From Planctomycetes bacterium B3_Pla (GTDB lineage Bacteria; Planctomycetota; Phycisphaerae; Sedimentisphaerales; Anaerobacaceae): a stretch of 64,000 nucleotides of DNA. Position numbers and translations under genes: made by a program. Shown in pieces: positions 36,501-45,128 of the stretch (the first letter of the stretch is position 1; each line of letters begins with the position of its first letter). The notes beneath the pieces were generated by a model. That model had not been told where the DNA came from, searched no databases, and was given only the letters and a program-made list of their open reading frames with translations. The DNA lies in assembly GCA_005223045.1 (NCBI GenBank), contig NJBM01000013.1, positions 1-64,000 of the forward strand, given 5' to 3'.

Positions 36501-37317
36501 TGTCCCAATCGCCGTCCTTCAAGAGTTCGATACATCGTACAACAGGCTCAACGTGACTTTTCTGCATTTTCTCAACCCATCCGGCATCGCCGCCTTCACT
36601 CTCGCAGAGCCTCCGCGCATGGTCAAGCTGATCGAGAACGCTCTGCAGCTTCCCGGCAACGATCTGCTTCTGCCTTTGTCCAAGCTCGCAGGCCATCGGA
36701 TTGGCAACTTCCGCAAGCCGGGCCGCCCTTTGGCACCAGTTCTCCCGTGAAACTACACCGTCCAGAAAATCGCTAAGCTGTATTATCCTCGTTAGGAAAC
36801 CGTCATTTGTCCGCAGGTCCCGCCGGTACAGAAGTTGTTCGAGGGCTGCCCGCATCTCGTTTTGCTGCCAGGCCCAGTCGATGGTCCTTTCGAGAACTTC
36901 AGATTTGAGCAGCTTCTGCTCGTCGCCGTCAACTACTTTGAAAGTGGGATCCAGATCGAGCCTGTAAAAATGCTCCGTGATGAGCCGTTTGCAGAATGAG
37001 TGGATCGTGCTGATATCGGCGCCCTGGAGCAGCACAAGCTGGCGGCGTAGATGGCTGTCCCGCTTTTCGAGAAATGTATCTCTGAGCCGCTCGGCGATTC
37101 GCGAACGCATCTGCTCGGCGGCGGCCTCTGTAAACGTCAGTACAAGTATGTTCCGGACGTCGGGACATATAGATCTGTCCGAAACGATATCGACGCATCG
37201 GCCCGAAAGCACCGCCGTTTTCCCCGTGCCGGCTGAGGCGGTAACGAGAACGTCGCTGCCGCGAGCGTTAATAGCCCTCTTTTGCTGCTCGGTCCATTCG
37301 ATCCTTCTCTCAGCCAT
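33568..37317 (-). CDS. addA: ATP-dependent helicase/nuclease AddA
   Basis: 1249 residues. With AddB it processes double-strand breaks, cutting and unwinding DNA up to a Chi-like site for RecA loading. UvrD-type motifs: TASAGTGKTAVL (Walker A), IFVDEYQDINSVQ (motif II), GVGDGKQSIYAFRGA (III), ILSVHKSKGLEFPVVFL (V) and LYVATTRAKDRFIL (VI). A C-terminal RecB-type nuclease has VVIDFKTDKI and RQLELYGRAA. Two low-complexity peptides encoded by heptamer repeats interrupt it (about residues 536-547 and 1163-1173). It overlaps addB by eight bases. Confidence 0.94.
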   Translation of the reverse strand: MAERRIEWTEQQKRAINARGSDVLVTASAGTGKTAVLSGRCVDIVSDRSICPDVRNILVLTFTEAAAEQMRSRIAERLRDTFLEKRDSHLRRQLVLLQGADISTIHSFCKRLITEHFYRLDLDPTFKVVDGDEQKLLKSEVLERTIDWAWQQNEMRAALEQLLYRRDLRTNDGFLTRIIQLSDFLDGVVSRENWCQRAARLAEVANPMACELGQRQKQIVAGKLQSVLDQLDHARRLCESEGGDAGWVEKMQKSHVEPVVRCIELLKDGDWDKCARTIRDFQKPRTNKPKGLPELVAALVQSTAKRAVDSVAGLSQLATLNPDYLDRLGDAVGLQTQVLVELVGKFDRLYSQAKRAVNCLDFADLEHYALRLLTDENSSEHEPLPSQTALALRERYRHIFVDEYQDINSVQQRILRMLGPGGNVLGVGDGKQSIYAFRGAQPDIFLDQLELASLDSKDVSGGLRVDLNVNFRSVEGILDFVNAIFSRIMTASFTRIDYDESAQLRPGLTDEFNRAPDGKESIVEFHILDEQKTDAEDTQDDIRDTQYETTLVTARRRQAAMIARRIRQMVGADTGEAEFQIYDKQQDALRDVQYRDIVVLMRSLAKKANDYVEVFRLAGVPVSCQATAGYFEATEISDMLCLLKVLDNPQRDIELAAVLRSPFFNISDTELAKIRMHSKAGGDHIGFYNSVLAYSGTGAGAELAGRLGEVLAQIEQWRTTARRGNLADLIWQIYRRTDYLSFVSALPSGQARRANLLKLHDRAIQFEGFASSAGVASLTRFVEFIEKLQEAGQDWAPAEPQASSGNAVRILSVHKSKGLEFPVVFLAELESGFNKRDVQADCLADADDTLGLNIIDRKSNTKLSSLAHQVIGEQKESAGLAEEMRILYVATTRAKDRFILAASAKQTKCREIVSNGFFFNGGPIPDWQLRACRSPLDWILYGLSDRKVLHEALETGLASRAAGDDLFSFKLHSQTDLKQLSDFVVKLKAGKPARPSASSRKRGSGEAESKLLEQLKRSLNWRYRFGDAPFLPAKSSVTQMTHNSDEYVKFDYSGALNRRPGAVLIAEPGPGEPVDGRLIGTATHLVISELDLTGPVTADVIEKAKEKLLGDGAMAAAVAEHIDAESILAFFDSELGGLVLDSSNSIQREWPFTFALPAGESAGTSDERQATSDETVVVQGIIDMLVRTPEGLVVIDFKTDKITAGQAEERAELYRRQLELYGRAACAILGAKSVARWLYFLTPRVSIEV
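33798..33828. repeat. Heptanucleotide repeat inside addA (GTCGCTT/GTCGCTC)
   Basis: Four consecutive 7-bp units within the coding sequence. On the minus strand they encode TSDERQATSDE near residue 1168, directly ahead of the nuclease domain's conserved strands, so it probably forms a solvent-exposed loop. Confidence 0.75.
35676..35708. repeat. Heptanucleotide CGTATNN repeat inside addA
   Basis: CGTATTG-CGTATCG-CGTATGT-CGTCCTG-CGTGT, the same heptamer tract as in the 341-1100 repeats. It encodes DTQDDIRDTQYE near residues 536-547 in frame, between helicase motifs III and IV. Confidence 0.8.
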
Positions 37318-40300
37318 CCTCGCCTCCCATCCGTTCGAGAACCTGGTTCTTGTTCAGCGGTTCCAGGAAATTGTAGTCATTTATCTGCCAATCGAACCGG
37401 CAGACGGATTTGTACTTGCAGTAGCTACACGGCGACGTCTGGCCCAAACGATACGGCACGATTTCAATTCGGCCCGAGGCGATTTGCTCGGCCAGTTGGA
37501 CTATCTTTTCGGCCGTAAATCGCAGTGCCTTATCGAAATCGGCGGCTTTCATCGCTCCCCTGCTTCCATAACTTCCGTACGGCTGACCGTCCTTGGTGAC
37601 ATAGAAATTGTAGAATCTGCTGTCTCTCGAAGCTTCGCTGTCAAGCTGCCGTGCAAAGCGGCCGTCGAATACGCCCTTTGCCTTGTAATCGAAGCTATCG
37701 GTTTTCTCCGACAACTCAGCAAGAGCGGTTCTTGAAGGACTTACTTCAATCGGCATGTAGAATGCACCTGCCGGGTTTTTTGTTTCTCCGTCGGTAGCGT
37801 TGCGAACAGCCAGCATATAAATCGGCAGTTGCATATCCAGGCCGTGGTAGAACTTCGACCAAGCAAAGGATGTGTCTCTGCGCTTGTAATCGAAGACAAC
37901 CGCAATTTCTTCGCCATCGACATCTGCAACGTCGAGTCGATCAATCTTGCCGTCAAGAGACAGCACGCGATTACCTCCAAGCGCGAACTCACATTCACCC
38001 AGCGTATCACGTGCATCTTTGACCTGCCCGAACGAGACTTCCGACAGTTTCGGCCTGAAACTCCCCGCCCGCACCATTTGTGAAATCGCCAAAACACAAT
38101 CCTCAAGACTTTCGCCTGCAGAATTCATGATGAACTCGTTGTACCCCCGACGACCGACAAAGTTCGATATGAAAGAGTCTTCCTTGACCAGCTTTTCTAT
38201 TTCCTCTCTCAAGAGCCTCACAAGCTCTCGGTTATCAACTACGGCAAAATCCGTTGCTTCTACATTAAGCCGCTTTAACAAAGCATCCAGGATGTGATGA
38301 TAAAATCGGCCCAGGTCTATCGGCTCAAACTTGAATTCCTCCCGCTCCTTCAGGCCAAGCGTATATCGTGCGAAATGCTGATACGGGCAAGCGGCAAAAG
38401 TACTCAATCGTGTCGCTGAGCTTCTTATCCGGCGGCCGAAGAGCTTGTCAACTACGTCCCCTTCCAATTGTGCGCCATTGTCATAGTCTAACGCTGAAAG
38501 CACATTCGAGCCTAATCCCGCCAGTTGCCCATCCGAGCAAATCCCATCGAGCAGATCGTCAAGTCCGCCGTTATCATCAACGTCGGACAAAAGATTATCC
38601 CTGCCGAGTTCGCTACAGAGCAAATCGGCAAGCTCCGCCCGGCTGCGGACCTTTTCGACATCCATCTGCTCGCTTGCGATTGATTCTTCGCTCAGATCTT
38701 GAAATAAGGATTCGAGATCGCCTATGAACTGAGAACGCGGGACCGCGCCGCCCTTGTCGTCAACCGAGGGATACGTAATACACAAGAATTCCGAAGACCT
38801 GGCAAATGCAATGTAGGCAAGGTATTGACGCTCTGCAAGGATTTGGCCCGACGTTGCCGCCAACTGGAAATCGGCCGATTCGGCTGCGATGCGGTCGTCG
38901 TCGGTTAAAATACTGTCCGAACTCAACGGGACCGGAAACTGCCTTTGCGTTGCGCCTATCAGAAAAACGGCCCTCAAATCGGGGTGCCGGCTGCGCTCGA
39001 TGGAGCCGACAAGGACCTGGTCAAGGGTCGGGGGGATGAAAGCCAGCGTCAACTGCGAAAAGGCGGAGCTGAGGATCGCAAAATAATCCTCCGCCGTCAT
39101 GGTCCGCCCGGCAAAAACCTCGACAAGCTCGTCAAATACATCCACAAACTTGTTGTAGAATTGCTGATGCTCATCCGCAACCGCACGGTCCTTCTTCTGG
39201 TTGGCCTGCACAATCCAACTGCCGATGGTCTCGGCAACACCAAGAGCATCGAGAAAATCAAAGATCGCCTGTGTGAACTGCCCGGCGCCGATTGCCCCGG
39301 CCTGATTGTCGGATGGGCTCAACTTCTCCTGAAGCTCGAACAAGGGCTTGCCTGCCTTGAGCCTGATCTGATTTACCTGCTTCTCATCGAATCGCCCGTT
39401 GCCGGCGCCTGCAAAATTCCAGTTGTTGTCGCTTTGCCAGTCACGGGACGATATGCCGAACGCAAGACAGTAATTTTCCAGAATGTCAACTTCGCAGCGT
39501 TCGACGGGCGCCACGTCGGTTTTAAGATAGGCGAAAATGTCCCCGTGAGCAAAGCCGCCGGTGACGACCTGCAGCGCCGAGCAAACAAGCTGGACAACGG
39601 GATGATGGTTTAGCGGTTTTTTCTTGTCGATAAAGAACGGGATGGCGTAGTCGTCGAAATAAGCCATTATGTAGTGCTGATAACTCTCAATGTCCGAGGC
39701 GATAACGGCGATATCACGATATCGAAAACCCTTGTCCCTGACCAGTTCGAGTATCTGCTTTGCGACGAACCTGACTTCTGCCCGTGAGTTCGGCGCCGAT
39801 ATTATCCGAATATTGTCGGCCGAATCGACCTTGGGCAGTTCAAGCTCAAATATGTTGCGCTCGATATGAGCGAGCTGTCGGCAGTGCGAAAATCTGAGCG
39901 CCTTCTCAAGAATCACGGGTTCAGCCAAACTGAGCCTGCTTTTTTTGACTATCTCAACAAGAGTGCCGTAGGTTCGTTCAGTCGGATTGAACAAACCGAC
40001 CGCATCGAGTTGTCCGGCATCCGGATTTGTCAGGTCCATCTTCGACGGATCCAGGCACAGGGCGATTTTCGTATCTTCGGCTGCCTTGAGCAGCTCGGCG
40101 AGGATTGCAAGCTCGGCAGTAGTAAAGCCGGCGAAACCATCGACCCATAGCTTTGCGCCTTTGACGAAACTCGCCCCGGTCACCGCGCTGCAGGCCCGAG
40201 CGAGCTGAAGATCGGGATCGACGAACTTGCCTTCAACAAAACTCAGGTACTCTCTGAGAATCAGGGCGATATCGGCAAATTTCAAAACGGCCAGACTGTT

Positions 40301-40771
40301 TCGCCGGTCCTTCCGCAACTCGACAAGCAGTTGGTCGATGTCGTCAGGCGTCTTGGCGTACTGGTGCAGCTCGGCGACGGTATTCGCCATCTGCCGCGAC
40401 AGGCCTGTCCCGAGCGCAGTCGAGGGGCCGGACCGGGTCGATGCCGAGCCGAAGATTTTCAATTTGCTCTGGTTGTCGCGCAGAATCCGGTGGACTATCA
40501 TTTGCCTGCCGATGCGCGAAAGCGCGGGCCTGGCCGTATTCCTTCCGGACAGCATAAATTGCAAACGGTCGAACGAGAGCACGCTCAATCTGTTGTAGCC
40601 GGCGATTCTCTTGTCGGCCAGGATAGCCCGCTCAGCCTGGTACGTGGCCTGCTCGGGAACCAGCAGAATCAACTGCTGCTCGCCCGGCTCAGACAGCGCC
40701 TCGACTATCGCTTCTATGCAATAGCTGGTCTTACCTGTACCGCTTCTGCCGAGAATAAATTGAACCGCCAT
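37310..40771 (-). CDS. addB: AddB-like ATP-dependent nuclease subunit
   Basis: 1153 residues from the ATG at 40771 (AGGGA upstream); longer in-frame starts run through a repeat. The N-terminal Walker A GRSGTGKTSYCIEA opens a helicase-like fold. The C-terminal nuclease has VVFDYKRRD and GLDMQLPIYMLAV. Four cysteines suited to the AddB iron-sulfur staple are seen: one in TFAACPYQHFARY and three in SPCSYCKYKSVC. Both subunits therefore carry nuclease motifs, as in AddAB rather than RecBCD. A repeat-derived peptide (STRSGPSTALGTGLS, about 112-126) interrupts the N-terminal domain. Confidence 0.9.
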   Translation of the reverse strand: MAVQFILGRSGTGKTSYCIEAIVEALSEPGEQQLILLVPEQATYQAERAILADKRIAGYNRLSVLSFDRLQFMLSGRNTARPALSRIGRQMIVHRILRDNQSKLKIFGSASTRSGPSTALGTGLSRQMANTVAELHQYAKTPDDIDQLLVELRKDRRNSLAVLKFADIALILREYLSFVEGKFVDPDLQLARACSAVTGASFVKGAKLWVDGFAGFTTAELAILAELLKAAEDTKIALCLDPSKMDLTNPDAGQLDAVGLFNPTERTYGTLVEIVKKSRLSLAEPVILEKALRFSHCRQLAHIERNIFELELPKVDSADNIRIISAPNSRAEVRFVAKQILELVRDKGFRYRDIAVIASDIESYQHYIMAYFDDYAIPFFIDKKKPLNHHPVVQLVCSALQVVTGGFAHGDIFAYLKTDVAPVERCEVDILENYCLAFGISSRDWQSDNNWNFAGAGNGRFDEKQVNQIRLKAGKPLFELQEKLSPSDNQAGAIGAGQFTQAIFDFLDALGVAETIGSWIVQANQKKDRAVADEHQQFYNKFVDVFDELVEVFAGRTMTAEDYFAILSSAFSQLTLAFIPPTLDQVLVGSIERSRHPDLRAVFLIGATQRQFPVPLSSDSILTDDDRIAAESADFQLAATSGQILAERQYLAYIAFARSSEFLCITYPSVDDKGGAVPRSQFIGDLESLFQDLSEESIASEQMDVEKVRSRAELADLLCSELGRDNLLSDVDDNGGLDDLLDGICSDGQLAGLGSNVLSALDYDNGAQLEGDVVDKLFGRRIRSSATRLSTFAACPYQHFARYTLGLKEREEFKFEPIDLGRFYHHILDALLKRLNVEATDFAVVDNRELVRLLREEIEKLVKEDSFISNFVGRRGYNEFIMNSAGESLEDCVLAISQMVRAGSFRPKLSEVSFGQVKDARDTLGECEFALGGNRVLSLDGKIDRLDVADVDGEEIAVVFDYKRRDTSFAWSKFYHGLDMQLPIYMLAVRNATDGETKNPAGAFYMPIEVSPSRTALAELSEKTDSFDYKAKGVFDGRFARQLDSEASRDSRFYNFYVTKDGQPYGSYGSRGAMKAADFDKALRFTAEKIVQLAEQIASGRIEIVPYRLGQTSPCSYCKYKSVCRFDWQINDYNFLEPLNKNQVLERMGGEDG
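40398..40429. repeat. CCTGTCC-GAGCG-AGTCGAGGGG repeat inside addB
   Basis: The element reads GACAGGCCTGTCCCGAGCGC followed by AGTCGAGGGGCC, within the coding sequence and in frame. It is the reverse orientation of the near-identical intergenic element at 40874-40898, 450 bp away. Confidence 0.75.
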
Positions 40772-40822
40772 AGGGACCGTCCCTGCTTTGATAATGTTCC
40801 TTTCCCCCTTTTTACCACAATC

Positions 40823-40929
40823 GGGTGGCAGCCTCAAGCGCAGCTTGGGGATGGTTTCTCCAGGGTTGACCATCCCTTCGACTACGCTCAGGACAGGCCC
40901 CAAAGCCTGCGGCTTTGAGGCTGCCACCC
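40823..40929. repeat. Palindromic repeat enclosing a TTCGACTACGCTCAGGACAG element
   Basis: Outer arms GGGTGGCAGCCTCAAGCGC.. (40823-40850) and ..GCTTTGAGGCTGCCACCC (40898-40929) are inverted repeats. The centre holds CCCTTCGACTACGCTCAGGACAGGC (40874-40898). It lies upstream of addB and between two divergent genes. The central element is a familiar dispersed repeat of environmental bacterial genomes. Confidence 0.8.
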
Positions 40930-41116
40930 ACCAATCATCGCAGGCGGACGATTCTTCCACTCAGCCCTCGTCGGGCACACGGCGGGCAAATGTAATTCCG
41001 GCAGCATCTTGAATTTCCCTTGAATGTCTGCGCGGGGACTCTAAAATGCTCCCGGCGGCTTAATGTTGCCGGCGTCCCAGACTAACAGAGTAATCGATTT
41101 AGGAAACACCGATAAT

Positions 41117-43288
41117 ATGAGAACAAACATCTTCTTCGCAGCAATCTGTTATGTATTCATAGCCGCCAGCTCCGCTTGTCCGGCAAACCTCCCTCATTCT
41201 TACGAAGACCGTCCCTTTCTCCAGGATTTCACGGAGAAAATCCCTCTTTCCGAGGAGTTGGCCGGCGCAGAGCTATCGACTGTACGCTCAGATAGAAACG
41301 GCCGCATCCTTGTCCTGTCAGACAAGGGACTGCTCCGGATTAACAACAAAGAATTGGTGCCGGACCGCCAGTATAGACCGATTAGAGATATGCAGGTGAA
41401 AAGTCTGGATACTTGGCGCGATCAATTTGTTTACCTGACTGATAAGGCTGTCCTGAGCAACGCCTGGGCCGGCAAGCTCCTTGTGCCCCACAAAGTCTCC
41501 GGCGTCGGATTTTTTGAAATGGGAAGTAATTTCGATTTCCTGCTGGCGGCAAGAGACACACTCGCTTATTTCGATCAGGGCAAACGGGTTGACAAGTGGA
41601 ACATGCCTCAGATGGCGATAAGGCAGCTCTTATTTGACCCGGCGCGCAATCGCTTTCTGATTTTGTCCGACGACCGGCTCGATTGTTACGCTCCCGGCAA
41701 AGAGAGTACAAAAGTCTTTGAGAGCGGCAATTTCAGTTGCCTGGAATTGACAAACAACGGCAAGGTTCTTATCGTCGGTACGCAGGACGGATATGTCGAA
41801 TTGGATGCGGATTCATTCGCCCGGCGTTCGGCTCTGCAAAGAAAATTGCCGTGGACCGATATTCACTGCGTCAGGCAAATAGGCAAGGCGGTTTGGTTCG
41901 GAACGCCCAAAGGAGCTTTCGCCCTGCATCGCGACGGCCGGATAGACTATTACGCCTCGAAACGCTGGCTTGTGGACGACGATGTCATTGACATTTCGAG
42001 AGGTCCCGACAATTCCGTGCTGATCCTCTGCCAGAGCGGGCTGAGCATTATTCACTTCGGAAAAATGACCCTTGAACAGAAGGCCGGGCACTTTGACAGG
42101 CTCACGCGAAAACGTCATATCCGGCACGGTTTTAACAGCGGGCTCGCCATGAGCAAACCCGGCGATTTATCGACGGGGACGCTTGTCGATAACGATAACG
42201 ATGGCCTGTGGACAGCGATGTACCTGGGCGGGGAGCTTTTCCGATATGCCGCCACCGAGTCGCAGGATGCTTTGCAGAATTGCTACGAGTCCTTTGAGGC
42301 GATGGAGCGTCTGTCCCATGTCAATCACATGGAAGGCCACCCGTCGCGGTCCTTCGAACGCGCAGGCTATCAACTTTCGGATAAATCCCGCTGGCAGCCC
42401 GCCGAGGATCCTAACTGGACCTGGAAGGCCACCACCAGCAGCGATGAAATTGTAGGTCATTTCTTCGTGTACAGCATTTTTGCCGAAGAAATCCCGGACA
42501 AGAAATGGCGGGACCGGGCAATCGCCCTGATGGATAACACCATGGCCCATATCGTGCGAAACGACTGGTACCTTATAGATTACGACGGAAAACCGACGCT
42601 CTGGGGCAAATGGAACCCGGACTACGTCAACGGATTCCCCGAACAGGTGGGGGACCGCAGGCTTAACTCCGCTGAGATCATCGCATTCCTGCAAACGGCA
42701 TATCACTTTACCGGCAAAGAAATCTACAAAGAGAAAGCTTTTGAGCTTTTCGAAAAACACGGCTATCTGGATAACATCATGATACCGATATCCGGGCTTA
42801 GCCGTGTCCCCGGCATAGACCTGACCACCGAATGGAACCACTCCGACGATGAGCTGGCCTTCCTGTCGTACTGGAATTTGTACAAATATGCCTTTACCGA
42901 GGAACTGCGTGAAAAATACCGCCGGGCGATTAAGGACCACTGGGAAATTGAGAGGCCTGAGAAAAATCCGTTGTGGAATTTGATTTACGCCATGACAGGA
43001 GCAGCGGAATTTGATCTGGAAGAGACTGTTTGGAGCCTGAAAGAATTCCCGCTGGACATGATTGGCTGGTCCGTCAGCAACAGCCATCGCAAAGATTTGG
43101 AGTTCGTGAAACCGAATTTTCGCCATCAAACCACCCGCGAGGTTCTGCCTCCCGACGAACGCCCCATGAGCAAATACAACGGCAACGCCTTTCGCTTAGA
43201 CGGCGGCAGCAGCGGACATCGCGAATACAGCGGCGACATCTTCCTGCTACCCTACTGGCTGGGAAGGTATTTAAGCAAAATCAAGTAA
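41117..43288 (+). CDS. Secreted protein with N-terminal beta-propeller and C-terminal alpha-barrel-like domain
   Basis: 723 residues from the ATG at 41117 (AGGAAA upstream), with a signal peptide (about 1-23). Residues ~30-340 are propeller-like repeats of the kind ILVLSDKGLLRINN, DRLDCYAPGKESTKVF and VWFGTPKGAFALHRDGRI, similar to ligand-sensing propellers of hybrid two-component proteins. Residues ~345-720 are helical and aromatic-rich (YLGGELFRYAATES, AFLQTAYHFTGKEIYKEKAFELF, EWNHSDDELAFLSYWNLYKYA), resembling an alpha/alpha barrel of glycan-active enzymes. No catalytic assignment is possible. It is followed after 13 bp by a symporter gene, so it probably acts on or senses the transported sugar. 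Confidence 0.7.
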   Translation: MRTNIFFAAICYVFIAASSACPANLPHSYEDRPFLQDFTEKIPLSEELAGAELSTVRSDRNGRILVLSDKGLLRINNKELVPDRQYRPIRDMQVKSLDTWRDQFVYLTDKAVLSNAWAGKLLVPHKVSGVGFFEMGSNFDFLLAARDTLAYFDQGKRVDKWNMPQMAIRQLLFDPARNRFLILSDDRLDCYAPGKESTKVFESGNFSCLELTNNGKVLIVGTQDGYVELDADSFARRSALQRKLPWTDIHCVRQIGKAVWFGTPKGAFALHRDGRIDYYASKRWLVDDDVIDISRGPDNSVLILCQSGLSIIHFGKMTLEQKAGHFDRLTRKRHIRHGFNSGLAMSKPGDLSTGTLVDNDNDGLWTAMYLGGELFRYAATESQDALQNCYESFEAMERLSHVNHMEGHPSRSFERAGYQLSDKSRWQPAEDPNWTWKATTSSDEIVGHFFVYSIFAEEIPDKKWRDRAIALMDNTMAHIVRNDWYLIDYDGKPTLWGKWNPDYVNGFPEQVGDRRLNSAEIIAFLQTAYHFTGKEIYKEKAFELFEKHGYLDNIMIPISGLSRVPGIDLTTEWNHSDDELAFLSYWNLYKYAFTEELREKYRRAIKDHWEIERPEKNPLWNLIYAMTGAAEFDLEETVWSLKEFPLDMIGWSVSNSHRKDLEFVKPNFRHQTTREVLPPDERPMSKYNGNAFRLDGGSSGHREYSGDIFLLPYWLGRYLSKIK

Positions 43289-43301
43289 GGAGATCTGATT
43301 C

Positions 43302-44813
43302 GTGCTAAGCGGGATCGATTATCTGGTGGTCATTCTTTACCTGATCGGCATAATGCTGCTCGGGTTCTATTTCAAGCGCTTCGTTCATACCTCCAAGGAT
43401 TACTTTCTCGCCGGCAAGTCCCTGCCGTTCTGGGCAATAGGAATGTCGATCGTGGTCTCGGACATCGGGGCACAGGATTTCGTGGGCGTCTCGGGCCAGG
43501 CCTATCGGTTCGGCATCTCCGTGGGCAACTTCGACTGGATCGGTTCGGTGCCGGCAATGTTGCTGGGAGCGTTTATCTTCATCCCATATTTCTGGAAGGC
43601 GGGGGTCTATACCATCCCGGAGTATTTAGGCAGACGCTACAACGATTACGTTCGCACGCTGGCCTCGGTGACGTGGATCGTTTTCTTCGCCTTCAACCTC
43701 GGCATCGTTTTCTGGGCCAGCGCCAAATTGCTCAACACCCTGATGGGCTGGCCCTACTGGCAGTCGATTATCATAACGGCTCTCGTAGTCGGTGTTTATA
43801 CATTCTGCGGGGGCCTGGCCGCTGTGGTGCTGACCGACGTTATTCAAATGGTGATTATGTTCGCCGGCGGCGCTCTGATTGTGATTCTGGGGCTCCACCG
43901 CGTCGGAGGTTGGGACGGCCTGGTCGATAAGATCACCGCTCAAGGACATTCTTTCCGCGACTATTTCAAACTGATCCAGCCGGTCGATACGAAAACCCCA
44001 TTTCCCTGGACGGGGATTCTTTTCGGCCTGACGTTCGTAATGGCCAACGCTTACATGATCGGCAACCAGGCAATCGTCCAGCGATGCTTAGCGGCAAAAA
44101 GCGAATGGGACGCCAAAGCCAGCATGATATGGGGGGCGTTTTTGAAAATGTTCATCCCGATGCTGGTATTATTCCCCGGCCTGATTGCCATTGCCTTGTA
44201 CCCTGACCTGGAAGACGGCGATAACGCCTTTGCCCTTTTGGTGACGGAATTGTTGCCTACCGGCTGGGGGATAATGGGGCTGATGTTCGCCGCCCTTTTG
44301 GCGGGTTTGATGTCCAGTATCGATTCGATGCTCAACTCCACGGCGACACTCTGGACAAAAGACATCTACGAAAAGTACATCAAGAAGGAAGCTTCCGATC
44401 AGCACTACTTGATAGTGGGCCGGATGGCAACTATCGTCCTGTTAATATTCGGCGTGATTACTTCGCCGGTAAGTCAGTATTTCGAGGGGATATACGTCGC
44501 TATCCAGACATTTCTGTCTTTCTTCCAGGGGCCGGTCTTTTCGGTTCTGATGTTGGGAATATTCTGGCGCCGCACCACACAGTGGGGCGGACTGTTCGGC
44601 CTGGTGGGCGGGATCACAGTTTCGGCTTTACTGTATGCGTTCAAGGGATATCTGTTTGAAATCGAGGACCCGTTCCTCTACGTTTCATGGTGGTCGTTCT
44701 TGGCCGGACTCGTAATCGCCACGGTGGTCAGTCTGTTCACCCAGCCGCATCCGGAAGAACGATTGTACGGCCTGGTATATCGACTCGCAGACCGAAAGCC
44801 GAGTGTGGCATAA
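43302..44813 (+). CDS. Sodium:solute symporter (SSS family)
   Basis: 503 residues from a GTG at 43302 with AAGGAG ten bases upstream. About 13-14 membrane helices. N-terminal YLIGIMLLGFYFKRFVHTSKDYFLAGKSLPFW and the sodium-site-like region SIVVSDIGAQDFVGVSGQAY are typical of SGLT/SSS transporters, as is FAALLAGLMSSIDSMLNSTATLWT. It would import a sugar or organic acid with sodium. Specificity is not evident. It sits between the propeller/barrel gene and a 76-residue membrane protein gene, 18 bp ahead of the latter. Confidence 0.92.
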   Translation: MLSGIDYLVVILYLIGIMLLGFYFKRFVHTSKDYFLAGKSLPFWAIGMSIVVSDIGAQDFVGVSGQAYRFGISVGNFDWIGSVPAMLLGAFIFIPYFWKAGVYTIPEYLGRRYNDYVRTLASVTWIVFFAFNLGIVFWASAKLLNTLMGWPYWQSIIITALVVGVYTFCGGLAAVVLTDVIQMVIMFAGGALIVILGLHRVGGWDGLVDKITAQGHSFRDYFKLIQPVDTKTPFPWTGILFGLTFVMANAYMIGNQAIVQRCLAAKSEWDAKASMIWGAFLKMFIPMLVLFPGLIAIALYPDLEDGDNAFALLVTELLPTGWGIMGLMFAALLAGLMSSIDSMLNSTATLWTKDIYEKYIKKEASDQHYLIVGRMATIVLLIFGVITSPVSQYFEGIYVAIQTFLSFFQGPVFSVLMLGIFWRRTTQWGGLFGLVGGITVSALLYAFKGYLFEIEDPFLYVSWWSFLAGLVIATVVSLFTQPHPEERLYGLVYRLADRKPSVA

Positions 44814-44831
44814 ATTTGGGGACCGATCAAA

Positions 44832-45062
44832 ATGCTAAAAGCTTTGAGGTATATACTTAACTTCGAATGGCTGGCCGGCGTTTCAATCGGCGCCGCCAAG
44901 AACGTGTTTCTGGTTTTGTTTGTCGTGATAGGAATTCTGGTGCTGTTGGTTCCCAATGATTACGTCTTCCAAGGCGCAAAGAAACGCCGATGGTGGCTCA
45001 ATCTGAAACTGTGGGCGCTGGGCGATTTAGCCTTTATCTTTATCACGTACTACATCTTCTGA
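44832..45062 (+). CDS. 76-residue two-helix membrane protein paired with the symporter
   Basis: Two hydrophobic helices (about 24-41 and 60-76) joined by a basic loop QGAKKRRWWLNLK, so both ends probably face outward or the loop inward by the positive-inside rule. ATG at 44832 with GGGGA upstream, 18 bp after the symporter stop. No known family is recognised. Its consistent size, topology and position suggest a small accessory subunit of the symporter (inference). Confidence 0.7.
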   Translation: MLKALRYILNFEWLAGVSIGAAKNVFLVLFVVIGILVLLVPNDYVFQGAKKRRWWLNLKLWALGDLAFIFITYYIF

Positions 45063-45128
45063 AAAAGAACATAAGAACGCCGGAGGCATTCTCAGCGTGG
45101 CAAATGCCGAAGATATCGCATCCGAAGC

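Noticed and set aside
40772..40960. N-terminal extension of AddB
   Set aside because: The additional 63 codons are a translation of the palindromic repeat (including PVLSVVEG), and the ATG at 40771 has its own ribosome-binding site.
43374..43384. LacI-like CAAGCGCTTCG in the symporter gene
   Set aside because: Imperfect, lies inside coding sequence and is probably chance.
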